Shown: one piece after another, positions 9,661-19,159 of the stretch | Numbering within the stretch: position 1 is the first letter of the stretch | Layout of the letters: each line of letters starts with the position of its first letter | Assembly: GCA_030323885.1 (NCBI GenBank) | Contig: CM059193.1 | Location: forward strand, 95,782,852 to 95,846,851 | Origin: Branchipolynoe longqiensis | Lineage: Eukaryota > Annelida > Polychaeta > Phyllodocida > Polynoidae | DNA length: 64,000 bases | Direction of reading: 5' to 3' | Translations under genes and position numbers: made by a program | Notes under the pieces: generated by a model | What the model was told of the DNA's origin: nothing | The model's input: only the letters and a program-made list of their open reading frames with translations | Databases searched by the model: none

Positions 9661-10408
9661 AAAATTAGGGAGGCCCGCTTCCCGGAGGGTGGTGTAGGTG
9701 TGGCGGAAAATGGGGTAGCGATCCCACGCCTCGCCGGAGATGTGGGGCCAGGAGGCGATGATGGTAGGGCGGTAGTGGGAGGGGGTGGGACCGCAGGAGG
9801 GGGCGGCAGGGAGGGTAGCTTGGAGGTCGGGGTCGATAACGTCGACGGTGGGCTCGTCGAGGGTGGGGGGGGTGGGGGGTTGGTGGGGCGGGGAGGGGGA
9901 GGAGGTGCGGCGGGGGCGGGTGAGGGGGGCAGCAAAATCCTGCGGGGTGGGGGGGGGGGTCAGGGGCGGGCGGGGGGTCGGGGGTATCGGGGAGGTCGGG
10001 AGGGCGGTCGTCAGGGGGGCAGAGGAAGGCGGTATCGCCGGGGTCGAGGTGACCTTCTGAGTCGAGGGTGATGGTGAAGGGTTGGTGGTCGGCGATGAGA
10101 GCCTTACAGGCGGGGCGTTGAGCCCCGGAACAGAGGGTGGTGCCGAGGCGGCGGTCAGGCCGCGCCTCGGGGGAGCCGCTGGTGCTCCGGCGAGTCATGT
10201 CAGGGGGGCTGCTAGGGGTGCACTGGGCGGTTATTAGGGGGACCTTGGGCCGACTGGGAGCCTTCGGGTCGAGAGTGGTGGACGGGGCGGCTTGGTCGAG
10301 ACAAGTGGGCCGGTCGGGGGCCTCCGGGCCGGGCGGGAGGTGCCGGCTCACTGAAAATCCGGTGAGGCGGAAGCTGTGGGCCGGTCCCGTGCGCGCTTCG
10401 TCAGGCAA
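9661..10408 (-). CDS. Ngaro-1 Pol N-terminal region, frame change at a C run
   Basis: From 10408 a frame (MPDEARTGPAHSF) runs in -1 relation to Gag, overlapping the last 61 bases of Gag, and continues to ITLDSEGHLDPGDTAF and a proline-rich stretch. Near 9948-9958 (a run of G on the plus strand) coding character moves to the RT frame, which then reads TPQDFAAPLTRPRRTSS, DEPTVDVIDPDLQATLP, GEAWDRYPIF and TLREAGLPNFLAAR. The last part recurs in the second element near 63850. I infer a single Pol protein with a one-base error, mutation or slippage at the homopolymer. The proline-rich section has no recognisable domain. Confidence 0.55.
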
Positions 10409-11535
10409 TCAGCCTCACTGTGCATAGTCAGCACCTTGCGGACATTCGCACAGTAGGCGCACGTGTGGCGGTGCTTTGCGGCACCTTGGCCGTGGGCCTC
10501 CCCCGGGGTGGCCTGGGTGCAGGAGGAGGGGTCCCGGTTCCATGGGTAGCAGGGGGCTCCATGGGTCTCCTTGTTGTAGGTTACCCGGGTGTCGGTCTGG
10601 GGGCGGGGCTGGGGCCGGGCTCTTGGGTGGTCGAGAGGGCGGGGTGCGGTGGTGGTTGTCTGCTGGGGTGGCATTGCTATGCATTCGACCCTAAGGAGGT
10701 TCAGGGCCACTGGGTCGTGCCACCCGTGGGGGAGTCGGCCGTCCGCGATCCAAGTAAACACCGTCTCGGAATAATGGCGGACGGTCGCCCACGGGTAGAC
10801 GAGGTGATCCTGGAGGACAGTGAGGATGTGGTGGTGTAGTCCGGGGGCGGAGTGGGCGGGGAAGTCGGGGTGGTTGATGAGGGTCAGAAGGGCGAGGTTA
10901 TATTCGTCCTTCGTCGCTTCCCCCCTCTTCACCAACTTCCTCTCCGCCCCTCTCTGCACAAGGTCGGAGGGGAACACATAGTCGGTTGGAGTACCTTGCC
11001 GCCTCACGGAGTGGCGCGCCTCGGCGGAGGCCAGGATTTCCCGGACGGCGTCGGCTGCGGATACCGGGGTGTGCTGTGCCGGCTCCTGGGGGTAGGCCGG
11101 GGATGTCGGCAGAGCTGCATGGCCGCCGATGTGCTGGTAACGCTCGTACTGTGGGTGGGCGGCTCCTGGCAGGGCTGCAGGCGGCGGCGGCGGCCTGGGA
11201 CCCACCGGGGCGCGCGCCCGAGGTGCGGGGGCCGGGGCGGCCCGGTGTCTGGGCGCGGGGGAGGGCGCCTCGGGGATGGGCTGCGCCTCCCCGGTCTGGA
11301 TGTCGTCGATCCTTGCGTGGAGGTCCGCGGTCGACTGGCGTTGTTCCAGCCGGATGCGCTGCAGTTCCTCCAGGATGGCGTCGATGCCCGAGGCGCGGCG
11401 CGAGGTGCCCGGCGAGGAGGGAGTCACCGGGGCGGATGGGGGTGACTCGTCCCGCCTCGGGGTGGTAGCCGGTCCCGGGGTGCCATGGGCGGCTGCCCGG
11501 GGGCCCTTCCGTCCTTTTCCCTTCCCTTGTGGCAT
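10348..11535 (-). CDS. Ngaro-1 Gag-like protein
   Basis: 395 residues, uninterrupted. Start ATG at 11535 follows A1 closely. A basic, Pro/Ser-rich N-terminus is followed by a probable coiled coil (ILEELQRIRLEQRQSTADLH, about residues 54-73), a proline-rich linker, and a central region with VFTWIADGRLPHGWHDP that is shared with the relic at 14380-14763 (VFGMIDNRRLPKGWKDI). The C-terminus has a Cys/His cluster (GAPCYPWNRDPSSC, then HRHTCAYC), which probably binds nucleic acid. By position and these features it is the structural ORF1; this assignment is inference. Confidence 0.72.
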   Translation of the reverse strand: MPQGKGKGRKGPRAAAHGTPGPATTPRRDESPPSAPVTPSSPGTSRRASGIDAILEELQRIRLEQRQSTADLHARIDDIQTGEAQPIPEAPSPAPRHRAAPAPAPRARAPVGPRPPPPPAALPGAAHPQYERYQHIGGHAALPTSPAYPQEPAQHTPVSAADAVREILASAEARHSVRRQGTPTDYVFPSDLVQRGAERKLVKRGEATKDEYNLALLTLINHPDFPAHSAPGLHHHILTVLQDHLVYPWATVRHYSETVFTWIADGRLPHGWHDPVALNLLRVECIAMPPQQTTTTAPRPLDHPRARPQPRPQTDTRVTYNKETHGAPCYPWNRDPSSCTQATPGEAHGQGAAKHRHTCAYCANVRKVLTMHSEADCLTKRARDRPTASASPDFQ

Positions 11536-11563
11536 GGTGTATAGGTCCGAGGTGAGCCAAAGT

Positions 11564-11870
11564 AGAAAAAGAGGTGAGATCTGGAAGGCGGCAGGAGGGC
11601 GAGTGCCTGAGGGAGGCCGGAGGCGGCCTTATAAGGGAAAGGAGGAGGGCGACAGCAGGTGAGGTGTGAAAGCTGCCGGCCCGGGGGAGGGTGGGGGGGA
11701 AAGGTGGCGAGCAGCGGGCGTCGGGTGAGGCGCGAATGCTGCGCGGCAGAGGGCGGGGGAGGGAGCGAGTCGCGGCGGCGTCGGGCGAGGTGTCAAGCTG
11801 TGCGACAGCCCGGGGCAGGGGAGGGTCTCCTCCTTTCCTCGCATCAAACGTAATGCTACGCATTACGACC
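11564..11870 (-). repeat. Ngaro-1 split direct repeat A1 (5' end, promoter side)
   Basis: Copy of A2. It contains CCTTATAAGG as a possible TATA region (11630-11639) about 100 bases upstream of the Gag ATG. The outer end is GGTCGTAATG on the minus strand, immediately joined to the DIRS-1 RNase H sequence ending in CCACATT. Confidence 0.88.
11849..11867. other. Terminal inverted-repeat site of Ngaro-1
   Basis: CGTAATGC, TAC, GCATTACG lie three bases from the element end. The outer GATGCG arm present at the A2/B1 junction is replaced here by host AATGTG. Confidence 0.55.
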
Positions 11871-12033
11871 AATGTGGACTGAAGAAATATTTAAATTGTA
11901 TTTAATGGAGTTTTTTCAGCCAGTTTATTATAATAGGGTCGGCAGACTTCCCATTATTTAAAGCTGCACGCACAGTTGTGCTGTCAGTTACAAAGGTAAT
12001 ATTCTTATTGAACCATAACTCGCACCAGGGACG
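11871..12033 (-). pseudogene. DIRS-1 RNase H, upstream part (5' of the Ngaro-1 insertion)
   Basis: On the minus strand 12033 to 11871 reads AYRPWCELWFNKNITFV, TDSTTVRAALNNGKSADP and IIINWLKKLH, then after a one-base shift YNLNISSVHI. It lines up with WGSLWEGKSIIFMTDSTVVS and YNFEISSAHL of the RNase H at 42443-43057, including the TDS aspartate. It ends at the Ngaro-1 junction and continues at 6167. The RT of this element is not visible; a MITE adjoins at 12034. Confidence 0.82.
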
Positions 12034-12768
12034 ATATGCATGGAGCAGTGTTAGTGGTGCGTGGTGTTAACTGTCTAACACAGGGTAGCTATCACCGGTT
12101 ATCAGTGGTGACGCGAAGTATGTCAAGCCATATGCATGGTGGCCTAAACAGTGTGTGTTAGCTATATGTGAATTAATTGATTCATTATGGAAATTTCTCT
12201 GAGCCTGTTGCCGGCGAGCACCTGGTTGGGCCTAATATATTGCCTTCTCTACCCACCGGGAACCAGCACGCTGGTTACTGAGGCGGCGGCGGCAGGGGTT
12301 GCTTGCATTCGTCGATTCGACAATATTAATATCACCACCAATGCGGCAGCAATGTTAATATCGCTTCGTTTTTAGCGTTAATCTGATGAAATTTCACTTA
12401 TTTCTTATTTAATTCTGTTAAATATGATAGCATTGAATAGATTTGGGCTTAATATATTGCCGTCGATGCGGCGGCGACAGTATGGATAGCGACGTCGATT
12501 TGTTTACTTTACATTCGTCGATTCAACAAGATTAATATCGCCGCCAATGCGGCGGCAGCGTTAATATCCCTTCCTTTTTAGGGTTAATTTGATGAAATTT
12601 CAGTTATTGCGTATTTAATTCTGTTAAATATGATAGCATTGAATAGTTTGGTCTCCATGCTGACACTAACCTAACACTAACACCGCTGTAAACCTGCTAG
12701 GGGGTAGGTTTACATTCTTCGACTTTAAATGTGCGGTGTTAGGCCTAACACTGCTCCATGCATAACAA
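12034..12768. mobile_element. MITE-like element sharing a module with those at 51389 and 52038
   Basis: Bounded by inverted copies of ATGCATGGAGCAGTGTTAG (12034-12052 and 12750-12768). Inside, a module of about 150 bp occurs twice in direct order (12290-12445 and 12498-12645), with landmarks TTAATTCTGTTAAATATGAT and GATAGCATTGAATAG. The same module, in different termini, is found in two insertions in the Gypsy element. No coding capacity. The exact ends and target duplication are unclear. Confidence 0.55.
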
Positions 12769-13037
12769 CTTTTCGGCGCTAAACCAGAAATCACTCCCTA
12801 ACCGCGGTTTGCCTCGCTAACACTGCTAACTAGCCTGCATTCCTCAAGCCCAATGGTATGCCCCTCTCAGCAGTAACTCTCACCGCACGCTCCACAGCAC
12901 CACTAGTTGGCTCTTGTGGACGTGGCTGCCTGGTAGTGGTGGCATGCGCACAGCTAGCAGTAGCAGGGGTCACTGAGCTCGGGGACACAGATGGTAAAGG
13001 TGTCGGCTTGTGAGTTTACTCTTTTTGAGGGGCAGAC
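12769..13037. other. No gene recognised
   Basis: Non-coding sequence between the MITE and the Ngaro relic. It probably includes the decayed 3' end of that relic, but I see no repeat that proves it. Confidence 0.3.
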
Positions 13038-13730
13038 TCAGATGTGAAGGGCAGTCCCGATGTCATCCATGTGATAGCCCTGGATGGTGTGGCCCGGATC
13101 GTAACTGCGGCCGGTGATCAGCAGGTTTCCTTGATGGAGTAGGCTGAAGAAACCCATTAGAGTAGCGGCGATCAGGATTAGTGTGTGGGGTCCGGCTGAC
13201 CAGAAGAATTGTGGAACATGGTCGAGGAGTTTGATGGTGAGTGGTGGAGCTTGTCGGGGGACATGTTGGGATGGCCAGGCCACACCCCTCTTGACGACGG
13301 ACACTGGGTAGGTATCGAAGGCTCCTGGCGACCCGCCATCAGACGAACCCATGTCAGGGCACCGCTGACGTACTTGTAGACTGCCGATGGGGACCTGAGT
13401 TCAGCCTCGAGGGAGGCGATGAAGGACATCACTTGGTACTGTGAGGGCCGTCATGGGTCATATCCTGCTGCGTGGGCACGAGTGAGGTATCTTGCCACCT
13501 GGTGGGATTAGTTGCGCCACGTGCCGGGACCCAGGCCCATGTCAAAGAGGGCGATGATCCGGTCATAGTCGTCATCGGCGGGACCTGGGAAGAGAGAGGC
13601 AAGTTGAGGCGATCTTCCCAGGTTACAAGGCAATATTGATGCGATCAGTGCTATGTCTAACTCTGATACGCTGAAGGCCCAGTTGTGCATAGATGTCAGA
13701 AGCTGGGGTCCTTGCAGCAGCATCACAGGG
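13038..13730 (-). pseudogene. Ngaro-3 relic: tyrosine recombinase, fragmentary
   Basis: Broken peptides match the Ngaro-1 YR in order: DYDRIIALFDMGLGPGTWRN (compare ALAPATWRN), then HVPRQAPPLTIKLLDHVP (compare HVPRQAPPLLPQHL), then AATLMGFFSLLHQGNLL (compare LLLGYFGMLRQSNLL). The catalytic arginine is a histidine here, and several frameshifts separate the pieces. The region with HxxR and tyrosine is not recognisable. A dead copy of a distinct, older Ngaro lineage. Confidence 0.65.
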
Positions 13731-13734
13731 CTTC

Positions 13735-13985
13735 GGCTAGGACCAGGTCCTTGCTGGGCTTATGAACAACCTCTATGCTGCTGGAGTTGATGCCGGCGTA
13801 TCACCAAATCTCCCGTGAGCATGCGCACAGGACCAGATCTCTGCCGGCACCTGTGAAGAGTAAGCTTTGTGAGACTTGGTTGTCAGAATTGACACGGATG
13901 ATGAATTGACACGGATGACATCTGAGTGGCGGCGGCCCACCGTCTCACGCGTGTTGGTACAGCCATCAGGGTTACTGGCATCCAC
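13735..13985 (-). pseudogene. Ngaro-3 relic: RNase H end
   Basis: The minus-strand order RVNSDNQ, CSREIWRYAGIN, SSSIEVVHKPSKDLVLAEAL parallels TINTDNM, CARELWLMAATG, SFQLHIVHKPGADLLLADAL of Ngaro-1. Immediately upstream the sequence jumps to Gag-type sequence, so the RT domain has been deleted. Confidence 0.6.
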
Positions 13986-14289
13986 CCATGTGGGGCAGCG
14001 GCGATAGCAGGACCGACCACCAGGACGATGGCGACCATGTTTGTAAAACTGTTATGTGTGGTGACATGAGACAGAATACATGAAACAGTAGAATCAGTGT
14101 TTGTAATTTGGACATTGTTAAGTTTACCGTGCTAATCCGGGTATTTGGGGGTGTTTGTCTGTGATTTAACGGCTCTGTCCGACCCGTTTAACGAAAATCC
14201 TGCTGGTTGTTATCTCCTCCCATGTTGTTTGATTTTTTCTTCTGTTGACGTTTTTTATTATTACAGTCTGTTTCTTTATGTGGGTTGGC

Positions 14290-15390
14290 CCTACGATACT
14301 TGTTCATGCACCAGACACAGACATGTGCGCAGCGCTCCGATCCCATTCCATGTGAAGATGCGAATCCGCAGTCCTCACTTCACCTCTGACATGGCCGTCC
14401 GTCAGTGTCATGGTTGAACTTGGGGCGCCTGTAAGGTTGATAGTTACTACTCGTGGAAGCATCCTGCCGCGCATAGCCCTCCATGCTGTCATGGTATTTT
14501 TGAGTGCCTGCATCCCGCTGTATGTCCTTCCATCCTTTGGGGAGCCTCCTGTTGTCAATCATACCGAACACGCACTTGGACCAGGTTAAACAAGTGTCCC
14601 AGTCCCAGTCAGCCACCATGTTAACTATGTGCTCGGCATGCTTGCTCATGGGGGCTGTCCACGATTGTGGGACAGCCGGGTCATCGGCCATGCTATAGAG
14701 GACGGACAGGTACTCATGCCAGGTGCTTTCACACCGGCACCTCCTTCCCCATATGATCAGCACGTATCACATAATAGTGCGGAAAAGTGGTTTCCTACCT
14801 CGTGACTTTTTGTGGCCATTTCGTCGATCACCTCCCGGTGCTGGGAGTCATACTCCAATGATGATGAGTTGCGTGGCGGTGTGCTCCTCTTGATGCGGTG
14901 CCATTCCTTCTCATCAGGTGGTGGCTGGATCGGTGTTTCCTACACTTTTCGACTTGACGTTTTGCGGGCAGACAGTCAGATGATGATGTTGACCGCATGG
15001 AGCTCGATCTCCTGTGGTTGCAGGTGCTGCTGCGGCGATCAGATCGGCTGGGTGTAATAGACACCACCGATCAGGGGCTGGGTGAGCATTTCCATTTTTG
15101 CTTGGCAGCCTCCATGGCATCCATTCTCACAAGAATAGTTTTATTGACTTCCGCCTGCTGGGCTAGTGTGTCGGCCAGTGACTGTAGGAGCAGTGTAAGT
15201 TGGCATTCCAGTGCATCGGCATCGCGTGTGGCTGTGGCGGCTGCAGCCCGTCTCTGCTGGTTGCATGCTGGGGTAGTCGCTGGGGCTGGTGCGACGGTTG
15301 AGCGCGGGCTTCAACGCGGTCACATGGCGGCTGCTGCTGGGGTGGCCTCCCACTTGGGGAAGGGTGCGGTACTGACGTTGAGTGGTGTGT
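14290..15390 (-). pseudogene. Ngaro-3 relic: Gag-like protein
   Basis: The central part reads VFGMIDNRRLPKGWKD, matching VFTWIADGRLPHGWHD of the Ngaro-1 Gag. Downstream, after a frame change near 14400, CAHVCVWCMNKYRR resembles the HTCAYCANVRK zinc-like motif. Upstream pieces (14830-15390) are His, Thr, Pro and Gln rich and broken by stops. The homology is weak but collinear. Confidence 0.5.
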
Positions 15391-15579
15391 GACATCATGG
15401 AGAACAAGCCGGAAGGCTGAAGAAGCAAAGAAATATGGATGGTGGTCGGTGCTCAGCGTTGTGTGGTGAAGTGGCTCGTGGCAGCCATGGCATGGGGAGG
15501 CTGGCGTGATGTCACAGCTTCTCGTTGACGTGAGATTTGGGGGTCGCCCAGGGCCCAGCAAGGGGGAGAGGCAGGGTGA

Positions 15580-15640
15580 GGTTTGGGAGTCGAACCCAGG
15601 GGCACCACCATAGCCCTTTGCTACACGCAAATTACCCATG
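15580..15640 (-). repeat. tRNA-derived SINE head (fragment)
   Basis: On the minus strand a B-box-like GGGTTCGACTCCC follows GCAAAGGGCTATGGTGGTGC. A convincing acceptor stem and A box are missing, so this is a SINE relic and not a tRNA gene. Confidence 0.4.
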
Positions 15641-15689
15641 TTGTCAACCAACACGCACAATGCATGTATCTAGTTGTAGAATGGCTAAA

Positions 15690-16500
15690 GCTCGAATGTG
15701 TGGCTAAGTGTAGTGCAGGCTATAGTGAAATCAATACAGACAAAGACAAAGGAAGAGGATAAAGTGTAAAAGAAGAGAGAGAGTCAAGCCCTCTGGTTTA
15801 TTATTTATATGGTACATATCTTCATTGTAGAGTATCACCCCACCCCTTTCCCCCAATGGGAAACAAGCATTCTTGGCCCTACCAATGGGGATCCAGCATT
15901 CCTGGTCCCCATGGCTATTGGTGGTCTGCCCACCACCACCAACCTGTGTGGCCCCCCTGGCCACCACCAACCTTGACCCTGAGTGTGCTGATCCTACCCA
16001 GCAGAGGGGGAGGGGGTAGACCCTGAGTGCTCTTACACACAGCCCTGACATCACCACTATTTCTATTTACATCCCACTCAGTCACCACCAGCACTTACAG
16101 ATATATAGATGTAAAGTCCATGGCTCGAATCTGTGGTTGTGTATGCAGGCTATAGTGAAATCAATACAGGCAAAAAGAGAAAGGAAGAGTATAAATAGTG
16201 AAAGAAGACCCAATCCCTCAGGTTTATTATTGATATGGTACATGGATCCAGTATGGCATATCACCGGACCACATTCTCCCAATGAGAATCAAGCATTTCC
16301 AGTCCCCATGGTTACAGTGATCTGCCCACCACCACCACGCGGTGTGGCTCCCTTGGCCACCACCTGCCCTGAGATGAGTGTGTGGTGATCCATGACTAGC
16401 GAAGGGGGAGGGGTAGTGGGTAGAGCTCCAAGTGCCCCTTCCACACTATCTGACTAACACACAATGACTATTTACCAATGAATCAAGCACCACCAGCAAC
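15690..16500. repeat. Direct repeat, two units of about 420 bp
   Basis: Units starting near 15707 and 16142 share GCAGGCTATAGTGAAATCAA, GGTTTATTATT with ATATGGTACAT, an AAnCAAGCATT block, CCCCATGG and TCTGCCCACCACCACC. The minus strand of each holds AATAATAAACC, a possible poly(A) signal. They may be B-type repeats of another YR element or a tandem duplication. A weaker third unit pair (CAAATAGAACATTTGCATTC type) lies at 16530-16670. Confidence 0.55.
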
Positions 16501-17240
16501 TACATAAACATATATGCACCTGGCCCTATATACCTGTTTCACAAATAGAACATTTGCATTCCCCCACCAGTGCATCATTATCGGAATATTTTCCAGTCAC
16601 ATACACCTGATCAGTAATAAAACATTTGCATTCCCCCCGATGCCGTAAATCAGAATATTTTACATAGTGATTAATATATATGTATGTGAATAAAAGCTGG
16701 CATTCACTCTTCTTCTGGCTCATGCTGAACTTTTTTGGTAAAGTATTTATTCATCTGAATATGACATTTGTCAGCGCCGGAGCACTGGTCTTCCAGCCAT
16801 CTTACTATTGGAATTGACATTCTAAATAATCGAAGTTTGGTCAGTGCTGTATTAGTCACAGCACCGATCATGTAGAATTAAGGGAGTGGCTCCTGCTGTA
16901 TAATGTACAGCACCAGTCACTGCGGTTCATGCAAAAATTGGGAGCAGCACCGAGTAGAATATGTCTACTCGGGGCAACTCAAACAATCGTTACGGGTTAC
17001 ATTTTTTCTCTTATAAAACAAGCTAAGTTTATAGTTGACAAGACATTTTGTCTGTCTTATGTAATGTTCAATGTGTTTAAACAGATTGATAGTTGTGTAG
17101 GATGTTCAGTGTGTTGATGGCTTTTTCATGATGGTTAAGGGTGGTGGCAGGGGAGGGGGCCCATTGGGGTGGGTGGCAGGGGGAAAAAACCCACAGGAGA
17201 GCAAGCGAGGATGCGGGGGGGGGGGGCAGGAGCTCAGGGC
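16500..17240. other. Non-coding, repeats only
   Basis: Holds a short tandem duplication (ACATTTGCATTCCCCC at about 16550 and 16620), related CAGCACCGATCA-type blocks near 16860-16920, and G-rich low-complexity DNA at 17140-17230. No gene seen. Confidence 0.5.
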
Positions 17241-19159
17241 TTTGCTAGTAATTACTGCAGTGGTCGTTCAAGGGCCTGAATAACCAGGTGGGCTCTATAT
17301 GCATTTTTGAAGGCAAGTATTGTTTCTGTTTCTCTGACTCTGATAGGGAGGTCATTCCACATGACACTACCTTTGTAGATTGGTGCTCCGATATATTTAT
17401 TTGTTGAAGGGTGTGGTACATTGAGTAGAGTGGAGGCTCCTCTTCTTGTTATTCTATTTGTGCGGTCAATGAATTTTTCATCTTTTGCGCGTTTGTGCAT
17501 TAGTGCCATCAGGTGTAGGTCCCTTCGCTCTGAGAGAGTATCCAATTTTGCTTCCTTGTGCAGTTCAGCCACACTGAGTATCTTGCCTTGGTAAAGTGTT
17601 CTCAGTGCTCGGTTCTGAATTCTTTGCAGTTTGATCTTTTGTTGTTTTGTTAAGAGTTCATATATGATGTCATTGTAATCTATAACAGGCAATATTGTTG
17701 TCTTGTACAGGAGCAGTGCAGTATTTTCACTTATGAATTTCTTTAATTTCCTAAAAGTTATCAATTTTAGTGCCAGTCTTTGATTCAGTCTTGCCAATTG
17801 TCGGTTCCCATTTAGAGTGGAGTCAAGAGTTGTGCCCAGGTATTTGTAGGAGTCCACTTCACGAAGTAAGGTTCCACCCATTTGTAGTTGGATTTGAGGG
17901 GCTCTTGTTTTTCTCATTTTCGTCCCCTAGATCACATACTCTGTCTTGGCACTATTTACTGTTAGCTTATTTTCATGGCACCATGTATTTACCTTATCTA
18001 GCGCCATGTCTGTCTGGGTGGCAGCTGCCACAATATCTCTATTATGTACTGTGAGTGCTGCGTCATCAGCAAATAATGTAAATGTTGCTCTTTCAGATAC
18101 TAGTGATAGGTCATTAATGAAGATTAGGAATAGCAGGGGTCCTAGGGTGGAGCCCTGTGGTAACCCGGTCTTGACCCTATGGGTGGTGGACTCATTGTTG
18201 TTTAGTTTTGTGCACTGCATCCTGTTCTTGAGATAATTTGTGAAGAAATTATATGCTTTGTTGCCTAACCCAGCTCTTGCTACTTTCTGCATCAGGATCT
18301 CGTTGTCAATTGTATCAAATGCCTTCTTGAAATCAAGGAAGACAGTGATTGTTAGTTCACCTTTATCCATGTTGCCCAAAAGTTCATCCAGTTGTGATGC
18401 CAGAGCCCCTGTTGTGGATTTGATTTTCCTAAATCCATTTTGCTGGTAAGTCAGGTAGTTGGATGATTCAAGGAATGCTTTAACTTGATCATGTATAATC
18501 TGTTCAATAATTTTTCCTGGAAGTGGCAGGATTGAAATTGGTCGCAGTTCACTGCAGGATCTTGGGTTATTGGTCTTGGGGATTGGGGTGACTGTAGCTA
18601 CCTTCCATGCATCGGGGAAGATGCCTGCTTTAATTATTAAGTTGTACATATGTGTGAATTCCCTAATTAATGTTGTTATCGCCATCTTTATCAGGGCAGT
18701 ACTGATGTCTTTTATACCAGATGATTTATGGGATGATATTTGATTTGTTCTGTCTAGGATTTCACCACAAGATGTTTCCTGGAGATCATAGTTGTGGTTA
18801 TTTAGTTTGGCTTGGTAACATTTTTGTTGGGCTGTTCCTCGGTTAAATTTACTGGCTAACCTTTCTCCTATCTCGATGAAGTAGTTATTGATTTCTTCTG
18901 TAAGTAGGTTATCAGGTATCACATTGCCAGATTCTTCATTGGATAGGCTACTAATTTTGCTCTGGTTTTCTGGTTCAATCTGTTTGAGTACATGCCAGCA
19001 TTTTTTGGCATTGTTTCGGTGCTTGTATAGTTGGTCTTGGAGGAATCTTGCTTTGGCTTTTCTGACTTCATTTCTTGCTTTCCTGGTCATACATTTGGCT
19101 ATGAACTCATCACCAGGGCCTTGTATTGTGTGTTGGGTCCTGGTGCTAGGCCTGCTCAT
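17240..19159 (-). pseudogene. LINE (Jockey/CR1-group) reverse transcriptase with one stop
   Basis: Two abutting frames in the same phase form one ORF2 fragment. The first (19159-17927) has VTPIPKTNNPRSCSELRPIS, FLDFKKAFDTID, GLPQGSTLGPLLFLIFINDL and the catalytic LFADDAAL. After KTEYVI comes a TAG, then GTKMRKTR, and the second part (17917-17252) carries YLGTTLDSTL and the C-terminal thumb region. Only this amber codon separates them. The apurinic endonuclease that should precede the RT is missing, so the copy is 5'-truncated. Non-LTR elements reverse transcribe their RNA on nicked target DNA. The 3' end lacks an evident poly(A). Confidence 0.85.

Larger units (their letters stand above)
6168..11870 (-). 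mobile_element. Ngaro-1: near-complete Ngaro-like YR retrotransposon
   Basis: GC-rich 5.7-kb element in the RNase H gene of DIRS-1. On the minus strand the order is A1 (11870-11564), Gag, Pol N-terminus, RT/RNase H, YR, then B1 (7100-6813), A2 (6812-6509) and B2 (6463-6168). This A1-ORFs-B1-A2-B2 split-direct-repeat layout is diagnostic of Ngaro-type elements, which also lack an integrase and use a tyrosine recombinase. A1 and A2 differ at only a handful of about 305 positions, implying a recent insertion. No target-site duplication is visible. Two lesions are seen: an amber codon in the YR N-terminus and a frame change in pol. Confidence 0.92.

Noticed and set aside
6395..11847. Many GC-rich antisense and shifted frames across Ngaro-1 (for example 7314-7874 plus, 10898-11872 minus)
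   Set aside because: High GC leaves few stops; only the frames with RT, RNase H, YR and Gag motifs are supported.
13508..15660. Host genes from the 60 to 165-codon frames in this GC-rich interval
   Set aside because: Only collinear pieces resembling Ngaro Gag, RNase H and YR have support; the rest are shadows.
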